DNA of 64,000 bases from Candidatus Saccharibacteria bacterium CG_4_10_14_0_2_um_filter_52_9 (GTDB lineage: Bacteria; Actinomycetota; Acidimicrobiia; Acidimicrobiales; RAAP-2): NCBI GenBank assembly GCA_903970515.1, contig CAJCJA010000052.1, positions 28,959 to 92,958 of the forward strand. The letters are read 5' to 3'. The notes beneath the pieces are model-generated. The model did no database searches, was not told the origin of the DNA, and was given only the letters and a program-made list of their open reading frames with translations. Shown here one piece after another: positions 43,685-53,110 of this stretch. The position numbers and the translations under genes were made by a program. Each line of letters starts with the position of its first letter. Positions within the stretch are counted from its first letter, which is position 1.

Positions 43685-43708
43685 CTATGCTATCATGCTA
43701 ACACGCTA
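43685..43708. promoter_or_regulatory. Three tandem 8-bp repeats: promoter/operator of hisA and the his operon
   Basis: The 30-bp gap between the divergent yerC and hisA start codons is almost filled by three head-to-tail units, nnATGCTA, nnATGCTA and nnACGCTA, at 43685, 43693 and 43701. On the minus strand the unit doubles as TAGCAT, one copy ending six bases before the yerC ATG. On the plus strand TATCAT (43691-43696) and TAACAC (43699-43704, six bases before the hisA ATG) are candidate -10 boxes. TrpR itself can bind tandem sites with 8-bp spacing. Confidence 0.6.
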
Positions 43709-43710
43709 CT

Positions 43711-44400
43711 ATGCAACTCATCCCCGCCATCGACTTGCTCGGCGATTACGCCGTACGACTTAAGCAGGGCGACTACGACCGCGTCCTGTTTCGTAAGCCC
43801 ATTGAGGAATTCATGGCCCGAATCGTGGCCACTCATCCTCCCCTCATCCACATTGTCGACCTTGAAGGGGCGCGTGACGGCGCGCTGCGAAGCGACGTCG
43901 TCAAGCGCTGCGCCCTCCTCGCGGGCGACATCCCGCTGCAAGTCTCAGGCGGAATTCGCTCATTGGCGAGCGCCCGCGACGCGCTTCAGGCAGGAGCGAG
44001 TCGCATCATCGTCGGTACGGCCGTGTGGGCGTCGCCGGAAGCGCTCGGAGAATTCGTAAAGGCATTCGACGAACGCCTCGTCGTTGCCTTTGACGTTCGA
44101 AACGGCGAGCTCTCCGTGCGAGGCTGGAAGGCGACTGCCGGTATAGGCGTCGACGAAGCACTTCGCCATTGCGTCGATGAAGGTGTGACTCGCCTACACG
44201 TGACCGCGATACAGCGCGACGGCACGATGCGCGGTCCCGACCTCGCGCTCTATCGGCGCGTGTGCGCAAGCGGACTCAAGATCGTCGCGGCGGGCGGCGT
44301 GCGAGACGACGACGACGTCGCAGCCCTTGAGCGAGTGGGTTGTGAAGCCGCGGTGATGGGGCTCGGTTACTTACGGCGAATTGGTCTCGACGTCACATGA
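43711..44400 (+). CDS. hisA: HisA / PriA-type ProFAR isomerase
   Basis: 229 residues, fourth step of histidine synthesis. (beta-alpha)8 barrel with catalytic Asp in IPAIDLLGD and a second Asp in VAFDVRNGELSVRGW; phosphate loops SGGIRSLASA, GTAVWAS and AAGGVRDDDDV are clear. Actinobacterial homologues (PriA) also isomerise phosphoribosyl-anthranilate; this cannot be decided here, and no trp genes are near. It is separated from the other his genes and transcribed the other way. Confidence 0.93.
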   Translation: MQLIPAIDLLGDYAVRLKQGDYDRVLFRKPIEEFMARIVATHPPLIHIVDLEGARDGALRSDVVKRCALLAGDIPLQVSGGIRSLASARDALQAGASRIIVGTAVWASPEALGEFVKAFDERLVVAFDVRNGELSVRGWKATAGIGVDEALRHCVDEGVTRLHVTAIQRDGTMRGPDLALYRRVCASGLKIVAAGGVRDDDDVAALERVGCEAAVMGLGYLRRIGLDVT

Positions 44401-44588
44401 TGAACCAAGCACTCATTTCCTTCGTTCGTGGGACGTTGTCGTGACTCGTCCGGCGCGAACCAAGTGACGACGTGCCAGCGATTTGGTTCTTTCGTTCAGG
44501 TGACGCCGGACGCGCAGCGGGGACTCTTGACTTTCTTTAGGTGAGTGACGTGCGGCGCCGCGATGGCGCGAACGTCTAACCTCGCGTT
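44401..44588. other. Intergenic region after hisA with a possible terminator
   Basis: 188 bp without a gene. It holds an inverted repeat GAACCAA (44457-44463) / TTGGTTC (44483-44489) with a 19-base loop, followed by TTTCG, a weak terminator candidate for hisA. The TAACCT box of the pirin gene is at its right end (44577-44582). Confidence 0.35.
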
Positions 44589-45461
44589 GTGTCACGCCTC
44601 GAGGTGAGCCAAAGCCGCAACACGATGGTGGGGGCCATGCCCGTTCGTCGCGCTCTGCCGCGCCGAGGGCATCGCACCGTCGGTGCGTGGTGCTTCGCCG
44701 ACCACATGGGTCCTACGCGAGTGACGAAGGAACATGGCTTGGACATTGGTCCGCATCCACACTCAGGACTACAGACCGTGACGTGGCTCGTCAACGGCGA
44801 AGCCATCCACCGCGACTCTCTAGGTACGGAACAGCTGATCGCCCCGGGACAACTCAACCTCATGACGGCCGGTCTTGGCGTGTCGCATTCTGAAGAGGCC
44901 ACCGGTCAATACGAAGGGGCGCTTCAAGGAATCCAGATGTGGATTGCCCAACCCGACGTCACGCGCCAATTGGCGCCGGCCTTCGAGCACCATCACGATC
45001 TTCCCCGTATCGAGATGAGCGGTGCCGACGTCACCGTCCTGATCGGCGAGTGGATGGGCGTACAAAGTGCCGCACGTCATGACACCGAGCTCGTGGGCGC
45101 CGAATTGGAGCTTCGCGGCCCCCTCCTGGTGCCGCTTCGTCGCGACTTTGAATACTGCGTCATCGTGCTTGAAGGTTCACTCCTCGTTGATGGTGACGTA
45201 CTCGAACCCGGCGAACTTGGGTACCTGAACCCGGGCTACGAGGAAATTGCCATCGACGTCGTGGAGGAATCGCGAGCCATGTTGTTGGGCGGCGTCCCCT
45301 TCGAAAGCGAAATCCTCATGTGGTGGAACTTCGTCGCACGGAGTCGAAGTGAAATTGACGAAGCCTTTCGTGCCTGGCACGAGGACGAAGGCCGTTTTGG
45401 CACCGTCGCCAGTTCTCTGACACGCATCGACACGCCGGCGCCATTTTGGCAACTCGAATGA
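44589..45461 (+). CDS. Pirin family protein
   Basis: 290 residues, bicupin. The N-terminal cupin has the full pirin metal set H56, H58, H100 and E102 (GPHPHSGLQTV and GLGVSHSEEAT). Some bacterial pirins have quercetin dioxygenase activity; others regulate pyruvate metabolism. The C-terminal cupin ends IDTPAPFWQLE. GTG 44589 lies six bases after TAACCT, so probably leaderless. Confidence 0.9.
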   Translation: MSRLEVSQSRNTMVGAMPVRRALPRRGHRTVGAWCFADHMGPTRVTKEHGLDIGPHPHSGLQTVTWLVNGEAIHRDSLGTEQLIAPGQLNLMTAGLGVSHSEEATGQYEGALQGIQMWIAQPDVTRQLAPAFEHHHDLPRIEMSGADVTVLIGEWMGVQSAARHDTELVGAELELRGPLLVPLRRDFEYCVIVLEGSLLVDGDVLEPGELGYLNPGYEEIAIDVVEESRAMLLGGVPFESEILMWWNFVARSRSEIDEAFRAWHEDEGRFGTVASSLTRIDTPAPFWQLE

Positions 45462-45586
45462 CGTAGCGTCGAAGGACCGCGACAGTCAAGCGCGCGCGGC
45501 TTTCCACGTGCTGACGTTCACTCGTGAGAAGCTCGGTACGTCGATGCGCTTCGATTGCCACCTCGAATCCTTTGTAACGTTGTGTG

Positions 45587-48394
45587 ATGACGAACGAATC
45601 TTCGAACCACGACGTGTCGGCGTCGTCAGCCAGAGGATTCACGTTTCCAGTGCCTCCCACCGTCGAGCACGAATCAAGTTTGTCCTCGGACCTTGCGACA
45701 CTCGGTGCGCTGCTCGACGACACCCTTCGACGCCAGATATCTGACGAGTTCCTCGAAATCCTCGAGAGCGTGCGCCGGACATGCGAGGAAAATCTCGAAT
45801 CGTCCATGCTGCAGCTTGAGCAACTTGATCTGACCACGTCGAGCCAACTGGTACGCGCCTTTTCCATGTATTTTCACCTCGCGAACGTCGCCGAACAGAC
45901 ACACCGTGGTCGACAGAGCCTTCGTGCGCGTGAGTTGAATCGAAGCCCACTCGATCGAGTTACCACACTCATCGAGGACGCGTTGAGCGAGGGGCGCCTT
46001 GAGCACTCCCAAGTTGAAGAGGCGGTTCACCAGCTTGATGTCCGACCAGTGTTCACGGCGCATCCCACAGAAGCAGCACGCCGTTCGGTCCTCATCAAAT
46101 TACGCGCGGTGAGCGACTTGCTCGAAGAAGGAATCCAGGGCGCACAGTCGAACCAGCAGCGGCGCCTTCGCAGGGCGGCCGAAGTCATCGACGAGTTATG
46201 GTTCACGGACGAACTCCGATTGGAAAAGCCGGAAGTTCTCGATGAAGCGCGCAACGCGTTGCACTTCATTGATGGTCTCATGCGTCGCCCGGTCACCGAC
46301 GTGCTGGTCTCGCTGGTCGAATGCTTGGGCCGCTTGGGCATCGAACTACCGGTGCGCAGCCGCCCCCTGAGCTTTGGATCGTGGATTGGCGGCGACCGCG
46401 ACGGCAATCCTTTCGTGACCCCCGACGTCACGACCTCGGTGGTGGACATGTCTTTGGAACACTCCGTACGAACCATGTTCACTCTGCTCACGCGTCTCAT
46501 CGACGAGATCTCGCTCTCGGAGCGACACAGCGAGATCTCGGATCCACTGCGCGAGTCGCTACTCGTCGACCTCGAACGCGTCACGAACCTCGATCCGCGA
46601 TACCGGCGTCTCAACTACGAAGAGCCCTATCGACTAAAACTCACGTTGATTCGCGCGAAACTCGAATCCACGCTGCTTCGAATGCAACGCCGCAGTCGGC
46701 ACCGACCCGGCCTCGACTATGCGTCGACGAGTGAACTGATCGACGACTTCATGCTGCTGTATGACTCACTTCTCGCGAACGGCGCTGAGTTGGTGGCACG
46801 TGGATCGCTCGAAAACGCGATTCGCACCGTCGCGGCCTTTGGGCTTACGCTGACGACCCTTGACGTGCGAGAACACGCCCAGGCCCACCACGCCGCACTC
46901 GCACCGCTCATCGACCGTCTCGGCGAAGCACACCAGCCGTACCTCACCCTGTCGCGAACGGAACGCTTCGAATTGTTGTCACGCGAATTGGCGTCATCGA
47001 GGCCCCTGGGTCTCTTCCCCAAACCTTTGGAGGGTCAAGACCTCGCAACGTTTCAAACGTTCGAATCCATTCGCGGCCTGCTCAACCACTTTGGTGACGT
47101 GGCCTGTGAGAGCTACATCATCTCGATGACCAAGGGCGCCGACGATGTGCTCGCGGCAGTGATCCTCGCGCGCGAAGCGGGCCTGGTCGACCTCGCGAGC
47201 GACGTGGCGCGAATCGGCTTCGTGCCTCTCTTTGAGACCATCGATGAACTGCGCCGAGCTGGCGAGATGATGGAGCAACTCTTGAACCTGCCACAGTATC
47301 GCCGCCTGGTGACGTTGCGCGGCGACGTGCAAGAGGTGATGCTGGGCTACTCCGACTCCAACAAGGACGCGGGCATCGCCGCATCGCAGTGGGCCATCCA
47401 TCACGCCGAACGGCAACTGCGTGACGTGGCTCAGCACTTCGGCGTGCGACTGCGCCTCTTCCATGGCCGCGGCGGCAGCGTCGGGCGAGGCGGAGGACCA
47501 ACGCACGACGCCGTACTCGCACAACCTTTCGGCGTCTTAAACGGCTCGATCAAACTCACCGAACAGGGCGAGGTCATTTCCGACAAATACTTACTGCCGT
47601 CGCTCGCCCGCGAAAATCTCGAAGAACTGCTTGCGGCGGTCCTGGAGGGAGTGCTCTTTCACTCGGATCCTTGGATTGATCCCGAGCAACTCCCAGTGTG
47701 GGACAGTGCGATGGACGCCGTCGCGGACGCGTCACTCGCCAAGTATCGCGAACTCATCAAGGATCCGAATCTTCCCAGGTATTTCAACCTTTCGACGCCC
47801 GTCGACGAATTGGCGAACTTGCACATTGGGTCTCGACCTTCGCGTCGCACGAGCGCTGACGACGGTATCGAGTCGCTTCGGGCGATTCCGTGGGTCTTCG
47901 GGTGGACGCAGTCTCGTCAGATCGTCCCCGGTTGGTTTGGTGTGGGAAGCGGACTACGCGCCGCACGAGAAATGGGTTTGGGCGAGACCCTTCATTGCAT
48001 GCATGATCAGTGGGCATTTTTCTCGACGTTCATTTCGAACGTCGAGATGACGCTCGCCAAGACCGACATGGAGATCGCTCGTGAATACGTCGTGCGCCTC
48101 GCGCCACCCGATTTGCATTATCTGTTCGACGTTGTGGTCGAGGAGTATGAACTCACGGTCAAAGAGATCCTGGCCGTGTCGTCGTCGAGGACATTGCTCG
48201 AATCCCAGCCACTGCTCGCCCAGACCCTCAAGACGCGCGACCAGTACTTGCGGCCTCTGCAACTGACCCAAATTCAATTGTTGACCCAAGTCCGCACCAT
48301 CCGCGCGCAGGGCAAAAAGGTCGATGACGTCATGCAGCGTGCGCTGTTGTTGACGATTAACGGCATCGCGACGGGCCTGCGCAATACCGGCTGA
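45587..48394 (+). CDS. ppc: Phosphoenolpyruvate carboxylase
   Basis: 935 residues; carboxylates PEP to oxaloacetate to refill the TCA cycle. Catalytic His in VFTAHPTEAARRSVL, the glycine-rich active-site loop FHGRGGSVGRGGGPTHDA, GYSDSNKDAG, and the C-terminal ALLLTINGIATGLRNTG allosteric end are all present. ATG 45587 is preferred over the GTG one codon earlier because TAACGT (45575-45580) ends six bases before it. Confidence 0.97.
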   Translation: MTNESSNHDVSASSARGFTFPVPPTVEHESSLSSDLATLGALLDDTLRRQISDEFLEILESVRRTCEENLESSMLQLEQLDLTTSSQLVRAFSMYFHLANVAEQTHRGRQSLRARELNRSPLDRVTTLIEDALSEGRLEHSQVEEAVHQLDVRPVFTAHPTEAARRSVLIKLRAVSDLLEEGIQGAQSNQQRRLRRAAEVIDELWFTDELRLEKPEVLDEARNALHFIDGLMRRPVTDVLVSLVECLGRLGIELPVRSRPLSFGSWIGGDRDGNPFVTPDVTTSVVDMSLEHSVRTMFTLLTRLIDEISLSERHSEISDPLRESLLVDLERVTNLDPRYRRLNYEEPYRLKLTLIRAKLESTLLRMQRRSRHRPGLDYASTSELIDDFMLLYDSLLANGAELVARGSLENAIRTVAAFGLTLTTLDVREHAQAHHAALAPLIDRLGEAHQPYLTLSRTERFELLSRELASSRPLGLFPKPLEGQDLATFQTFESIRGLLNHFGDVACESYIISMTKGADDVLAAVILAREAGLVDLASDVARIGFVPLFETIDELRRAGEMMEQLLNLPQYRRLVTLRGDVQEVMLGYSDSNKDAGIAASQWAIHHAERQLRDVAQHFGVRLRLFHGRGGSVGRGGGPTHDAVLAQPFGVLNGSIKLTEQGEVISDKYLLPSLARENLEELLAAVLEGVLFHSDPWIDPEQLPVWDSAMDAVADASLAKYRELIKDPNLPRYFNLSTPVDELANLHIGSRPSRRTSADDGIESLRAIPWVFGWTQSRQIVPGWFGVGSGLRAAREMGLGETLHCMHDQWAFFSTFISNVEMTLAKTDMEIAREYVVRLAPPDLHYLFDVVVEEYELTVKEILAVSSSRTLLESQPLLAQTLKTRDQYLRPLQLTQIQLLTQVRTIRAQGKKVDDVMQRALLLTINGIATGLRNTG

Positions 48395-48400
48395 CGCCAG

Positions 48401-49531
48401 TCACGACGAGGGCAAGGGTGGTGCGAACGTCGACGGACTGACGCCAAGGCCCCCCCGAGCGCTACTCTCGTAGCCTGCCATGGCGAGTGACTGGACGTCG
48501 TATGCTTCGCGCGCACTCCAGTGCAGGGGACCGACACCGGAGCGCAAGTAACGCAACCAGTGTCGTCCTGAATCGCGAAAGCTGCTGGCCCAGTCGTCAT
48601 CGAGAGCGTGATGTGAACGCATCGTGCCGTCGAGGTACACCTCGAAGCTCGGCTGCTGGATGCCTCGCCCGGTGCATCGATTGACGCGCGCGAATCCACG
48701 TTGACCCGTCACCTCCCAACGCTCATCGTTGGTGTAGTAGTCCGAGCGCAGATACATGTCCACGGCGAGCGTGATGTCCCACACGCCACGTACACCGTTC
48801 TCGTGTTCCCAGATGATGGTCGTCGGTGCGTCGACGGCGAGACCCGGGATCACCTCGGTCGAACCAATCCATGCGCGCACCTCCTTCACTGGACCAAAGA
48901 GCCACAGCGCCGTGGAGATTTTGTGCCAACCATCGTCGAAGTAGAGGATGCCGCGACCGCGCTGTGCCTCTTCGAACTGCCATTCGTACGTGTCACCCGG
49001 TACGTCCCAACCACCTCGTCCACTCGCCACCATCTTGAGGTGGTACCCGCTGACCGCACCGAGTTCCCCCGAATCGACCGCTTCCTTTAGTCGAAGGAGG
49101 GGTTCGTAGAAGAGGTAGTTCTCCATGACGCGTAGTTGGCACCCGTGCGACTCCGCGCTGCTGATCAGGCGGGCGGCACTCTGCAGGTCGTTCGTCATCG
49201 GCTTTTGAAGATTCACGTGCCACCCGAGTGCCAAACACGATAAGACGACCTCTTCGTGCAGCGCGATCGGCGTCAGCACTTCGACGGCGTCGACCTCGAT
49301 GCCACTACTCGCCAATTCCTCCACCGAGGAGAAGACTTTCGCCGTGGGCCAATCCAACGCACGTTGTCGCCGGCGTTCCTCGCTCGGTTCGACGAGTGCG
49401 ACCACGTCGACGTCGTTATTGTCCACGTAGGCCAAGCGATTGAGATCGTAGATGCGGCCGAGTCCGATGAACGCGGCGCGCACCGGTCGATCGAAGGGCA
49501 CAAAGTGCTGTTTGCCCTCATTCTCGCTCAT
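48401..49531 (-). CDS. Gfo/Idh/MocA family oxidoreductase
   Basis: 376 residues. N-terminal Rossmann fold (RAAFIGLGRIYDLNRLA), the nucleotide-binding VEVLTPIALHEEV strand and the family E-K-P motif replaced by VNLQKPMTNDLQSA; the C-terminal domain carries the DDGWHKISTALWLFG helix with the usual catalytic His. Likely a sugar or inositol dehydrogenase or reductase. Start ATG 49531; TACGAT lies five bases upstream. Six bases from the convergent ppc stop. Confidence 0.82.
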   Translation of the reverse strand: MSENEGKQHFVPFDRPVRAAFIGLGRIYDLNRLAYVDNNDVDVVALVEPSEERRRQRALDWPTAKVFSSVEELASSGIEVDAVEVLTPIALHEEVVLSCLALGWHVNLQKPMTNDLQSAARLISSAESHGCQLRVMENYLFYEPLLRLKEAVDSGELGAVSGYHLKMVASGRGGWDVPGDTYEWQFEEAQRGRGILYFDDGWHKISTALWLFGPVKEVRAWIGSTEVIPGLAVDAPTTIIWEHENGVRGVWDITLAVDMYLRSDYYTNDERWEVTGQRGFARVNRCTGRGIQQPSFEVYLDGTMRSHHALDDDWASSFRDSGRHWLRYLRSGVGPLHWSAREAYDVQSLAMAGYESSARGGLGVSPSTFAPPLPSS

Positions 49532-49572
49532 GCTAAATCGTAGCGGTGGTCGATTGGGCCGACATCGTCGTA

Positions 49573-50496
49573 CTAATTCGTGCCGGCGTGACGCGAGCGC
49601 CACTGCGCATAGAGACCGCGACCTTGCAGGAGATGCTGGTCGACATTCTCTTCGTGCACCTGGGCGACGAGTGAGGACGAGGAAAGTCCCACCGCGCCCG
49701 CGACCATCACCATCAGCGACAGCAATTCGAGGATCACGTAGAGCGGACCGCCACGAAGTGTCTCACCGAACAAGACACCTCCGATGACGATCGAGACGAA
49801 CGGATTGACGAGGATCAACGTGGCTTGCGACGCGGCGAAGGGGCCAACCTGGAACGCGCTCTGCATGACGACGAATGATCCGAGCCCAATCAGCGCGAGC
49901 GCGTAGAGCTGCCAGGAACTAAAGAGCGGACCTATTCCCTTGAGCAACACGTTGGTCATCGACTTGGTGATGGCGGCGAGAAGCGCGAAACCCACCGAGG
50001 CGCCCGCACCGAGCGAGAGTGCCCGACGCATCGGAGTGCCCCTTGAACCAATCGCGACGAACAAAAAGACAATCCCCACGACGATGGCGCCGGTGACGAC
50101 CCACAGGACGTCGCCTGGATGTTTGGTGCCGAGATTGGGTGACGCGAACGCGAGGAACGCGCCGAGTCCTACCCCCGTTGCCACCGCGGCGACGAGGTCG
50201 CGGCCGCGCAGCGGTGTCTGGTACCAAAGCCAGAGCACCACGACGAGGATGACGAGTTCGCTCACCATGATGGGCTGGACGACGTTGAGCGAACCAACGT
50301 GCAGAGCGACCGCTTGACTCGCGTAGCCGGCTGCCATGATGCCAAAACCAAAGAGCCAGACGGGCCGTTGGAGCATGTGGCGAATGAGACCCATCGAGGG
50401 CCCATTGTTCGCGGGCGCATCCTCAACGCCGAGGCGCTGACAGATGCTCGCTACCGCGTTCGCGAATGCCGCGAGCAGTGCCAAGAGTACGACCAC
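49573..50496 (-). CDS. DMT superfamily (EamA-like) permease
   Basis: 307 residues with about nine to ten helices; QSAFQVGPFAASQATLILVNPFVSIVIGG resembles the conserved helix pair of drug/metabolite transporters of the EamA-like type (quoted in shortened pieces: QVGPFAASQATL, NPFVSIVIGGVLFGE). Substrate unknown. GTG 50496 lies six bases after TAGGCT on the minus strand (50503-50508), a leaderless start. Confidence 0.75.
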   Translation of the reverse strand: MVVLLALLAAFANAVASICQRLGVEDAPANNGPSMGLIRHMLQRPVWLFGFGIMAAGYASQAVALHVGSLNVVQPIMVSELVILVVVLWLWYQTPLRGRDLVAAVATGVGLGAFLAFASPNLGTKHPGDVLWVVTGAIVVGIVFLFVAIGSRGTPMRRALSLGAGASVGFALLAAITKSMTNVLLKGIGPLFSSWQLYALALIGLGSFVVMQSAFQVGPFAASQATLILVNPFVSIVIGGVLFGETLRGGPLYVILELLSLMVMVAGAVGLSSSSLVAQVHEENVDQHLLQGRGLYAQWRSRHAGTN

Positions 50497-50603
50497 TCCA
50501 CAAGCCTACGGTCCCCCTCAAGCCCCAACGTCGCAAGTATCGCGTCGGGCGCACGAAGTAACCCTGGATCGAGGAATAGATTGATTACGGGCTTTGGAGG
50601 TAT

Positions 50604-52019
50604 ATGCCATTTAATCTTGACGACGTACTCACCTCGCGCCACGGTGAGAACTTCCAACTTCACGAAAAGTATCTGAATCCACAGCTGACCAAGGTCATCA
50701 AGACCTTAGGTTTCGATCGTTTCTACGACCGCGGCGAAGGTTGTTATCTCATTGACGACGAAGGAAGAAGATACCTCGACCTGTTGAGCGGCTTTGGCGT
50801 CTTCGCCCTGGGCCGAAGTCACCCCGCGATCAAGGACGCACTGCACCAGGCGATAGACGCCGACCTACCCAACATGGTGCAAATCGACAATGCCCTCCTG
50901 CCGGGTTTGCTCGCAGAACAACTTGTGCTGCGAAGTCCCGACAACATCGAGCGCGTGTACTTCTGCAACTCGGGGGCTGAAGCGGTAGAAGCAGCAATCA
51001 AGTTCGCCCGCGCTCGCACGAAACGGGGGCGCATCTGCTATTTCTCGCACGCGTATCACGGCCTCACAATGGGCGCGCTCTCGCTCAACGGTTCCTCGGA
51101 TTTCAAGGACGGATTCGGACAACTCTTGCCCGGTGCCGTCGAAGTTCCCTTCGGTGACGTCGAAACGCTGAAGAAAGAACTGAAGAAGGGTGACGTCGCC
51201 GCCTTGATCGTCGAGCCGATACAAGGGAAAGGTGTCTACGAGCTCGATGCCGAATGTTGGCGCGACATTGAATCGGCACTGCACGACGAAGGGGCGTTGC
51301 TTATATGCGACGAAGTGCAAACCGGCATCGGGCGCACGGGAAAGTTCTACGCCTTCGAGCACTACGGTCTCACTCCCGACATCATCACGGTGTCCAAGGC
51401 CCTCTCTGGCGGGTACGTGCCGGTGGGCGCGATGTTGACGAGTGACGCAATCTTTCGAAGTGTCTACAGTTCGATGGAACGAGCGATGGTGCATTCGACG
51501 ACCTTCAAGGGCAACCAACTCGCGATGGTCGCCGGACTCGCCACGCTGACCGTGTTTGATGACGAAGGCATCGTCGAACACGCCGCAAAAATGGGCGACC
51601 TCTGGAAGAGCAAACTTGGTGAACTCGCCGATCGTCACGACTTCATCCACGACGTCCGAGGTGAAGGACAGATGATCGGCATCGAGTTCGGCGCGCCGTC
51701 GTCGCTGCGCGCGAAGCTGCGATGGAAGGTCGTCGAGACCGCGCGCACCGCGATGTTCTCCCAGACCCTCGTCGTGCCACTCTTTCACCGCTACAACATC
51801 CTCACGCAAGTCGCCGCGGACAACGTCAACATCATCAAGTTGCTGCCACCGCTCATCGCGGGAGAGACCGAGATCGACCTCTTCACCAACGCACTCGACG
51901 AGTTGCTCACCGACGCGCAGCGCGGAAGTGGCCTGTTAATTGACTTCGGCGTCACGATGGCCAAAGGGGTAATGAAGAAGACACGAACTCCGTCAAGCGG
52001 ATCTCGGTCGAACGCATGA
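50604..52019 (+). CDS. Class III aminotransferase resembling HpnO (hopanoid side-chain) / ornithine aminotransferase
   Basis: 471 residues. Fold type I PLP enzyme: FCNSGAEAVEAAIKFAR, LLICDEVQTGIGRTG and Schiff-base lysine in ITVSKALSGGYVPVGA. The N-terminal stretch LNPQLTKVIKTLGFDRFYDR and then LDLLSGFGVFALGRSHP is characteristic of the branch that includes HpnO, which aminates the hopanoid tail to aminobacteriohopanetriol. GGAGG lies three bases before ATG 50604. It overlaps the hpnA-like gene by ATGA. Ornithine transaminase remains an alternative. Confidence 0.75.
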   Translation: MPFNLDDVLTSRHGENFQLHEKYLNPQLTKVIKTLGFDRFYDRGEGCYLIDDEGRRYLDLLSGFGVFALGRSHPAIKDALHQAIDADLPNMVQIDNALLPGLLAEQLVLRSPDNIERVYFCNSGAEAVEAAIKFARARTKRGRICYFSHAYHGLTMGALSLNGSSDFKDGFGQLLPGAVEVPFGDVETLKKELKKGDVAALIVEPIQGKGVYELDAECWRDIESALHDEGALLICDEVQTGIGRTGKFYAFEHYGLTPDIITVSKALSGGYVPVGAMLTSDAIFRSVYSSMERAMVHSTTFKGNQLAMVAGLATLTVFDDEGIVEHAAKMGDLWKSKLGELADRHDFIHDVRGEGQMIGIEFGAPSSLRAKLRWKVVETARTAMFSQTLVVPLFHRYNILTQVAADNVNIIKLLPPLIAGETEIDLFTNALDELLTDAQRGSGLLIDFGVTMAKGVMKKTRTPSSGSRSNA

Positions 52020-53095
52020 GTCTCGAATTGAAGCGTGGTGACCAGGTCGTGGTGACGGGTGCCGCCGGATTCATTGGATCGGCCGTCACGCGAGCCCTCG
52101 TCCAGCGCGGGGCTCGCGTCACCGCACTGCTGGAACCCGGTGCGTCGAATTCCAACCTCGAGGGTCTCGATATTGCCCGACGCGAAGTCGACATCACCCG
52201 GGCAAGCGATTTGGACGGTGTCTTTGACGAAGCCAGATTCTGCTTTCATCTCGCCGCGAAATTCGGTTTCTGGCCGAAGGACTCTTCGAGTTTCTACGCC
52301 GTCAACGTCACCGGTAGTCAGAACGTCGTTCGTGCGGCGAGTGAAGCGGGCGTCGAGCGGATCGTCTACACCTCGACCGTCGCGACGCTCGGGCTCTGGC
52401 GGACCAAACGGGGCCAACCTTCCAACGAAGGTGACGTCGCGGACATATCGCACCTCTACGGTAACTACAAACAGACCAAGTACGTGGCCGAGCACGAGGT
52501 CCTTCGACTGGCCGCTCAGGGCGCACCCGTGGTGCTCGTACTTCCCACGATGCCCCACGGTCCCTACGATCACCGCCCCACGCCGTCGGGCAAGGTGGTG
52601 CTCGACTACCTCAACGGTGCGATGCCCGGCTACGTCGATACCGCGATGAACGTCGCGCACGTCGATGACCTCGCCATCGGCCACATCCTCGCTTTGGAGA
52701 AAGGCGCACAAGGACGCAGCTACATCTGCGGCGGCGAGAACATCACCATGTCCCAACTGCTCGACCTACTCGCGAAGGTCACGGGACTCCCGGCCTCGCA
52801 ACGTCACTTCCCATCGATCTTTCCGATGATCGCCGGCGTGGCGTCACAATTCGTTGAAGGAACTCTTTTGAAACGCGAGCCGCGGGTGCCACTCGAGGCG
52901 GCGCAGATGGCGAGTACCACGATGACCTTTGACGACTCGCGAGCACGCGACGAGCTCGGTTATCACTCGCGACCAGCGGCCCTCGCCTTGTATGACTCGG
53001 CGCGCTGGTTCGTCGAGCACGACTACGTGCGTGACGAGCGTTCGAAGATGATTCACTGGCATCCGCCGCTCAGCGACGACGACCTCTCGTTGTAG
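52016..53095 (+). CDS. hpnA: HpnA-like NAD-dependent epimerase (hopanoid-associated)
   Basis: 359-residue extended SDR. Cofactor loop VVVTGAAGFIGSAVTRAL (12-29), catalytic TSTVATLG and the YGNYKQTKYVAE Tyr/Lys pair. GPYDHRPTPSGKVVLDYLNG, then YVDTAMNVAHVDDLAIGH and YICGGENITMSQLLDLLA closely follow the hopanoid-associated epimerase pattern. Starts on the aminotransferase stop (ATGA 52016-52019). The neighbouring transaminase supports a lipid side-chain role, though no squalene-hopene cyclase is in the window. Dihydroflavonol-reductase-like activity is the alternative. Confidence 0.7.
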   Translation: MSLELKRGDQVVVTGAAGFIGSAVTRALVQRGARVTALLEPGASNSNLEGLDIARREVDITRASDLDGVFDEARFCFHLAAKFGFWPKDSSSFYAVNVTGSQNVVRAASEAGVERIVYTSTVATLGLWRTKRGQPSNEGDVADISHLYGNYKQTKYVAEHEVLRLAAQGAPVVLVLPTMPHGPYDHRPTPSGKVVLDYLNGAMPGYVDTAMNVAHVDDLAIGHILALEKGAQGRSYICGGENITMSQLLDLLAKVTGLPASQRHFPSIFPMIAGVASQFVEGTLLKREPRVPLEAAQMASTTMTFDDSRARDELGYHSRPAALALYDSARWFVEHDYVRDERSKMIHWHPPLSDDDLSL

Positions 53096-53110
53096 CCAGA
53101 CGTTCTTTCC

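Noticed and set aside
50865..52756. Two long minus-strand frames (314 and 321 codons)
   Set aside because: Antisense to the aminotransferase and the HpnA-like epimerase; no domain or start signal.
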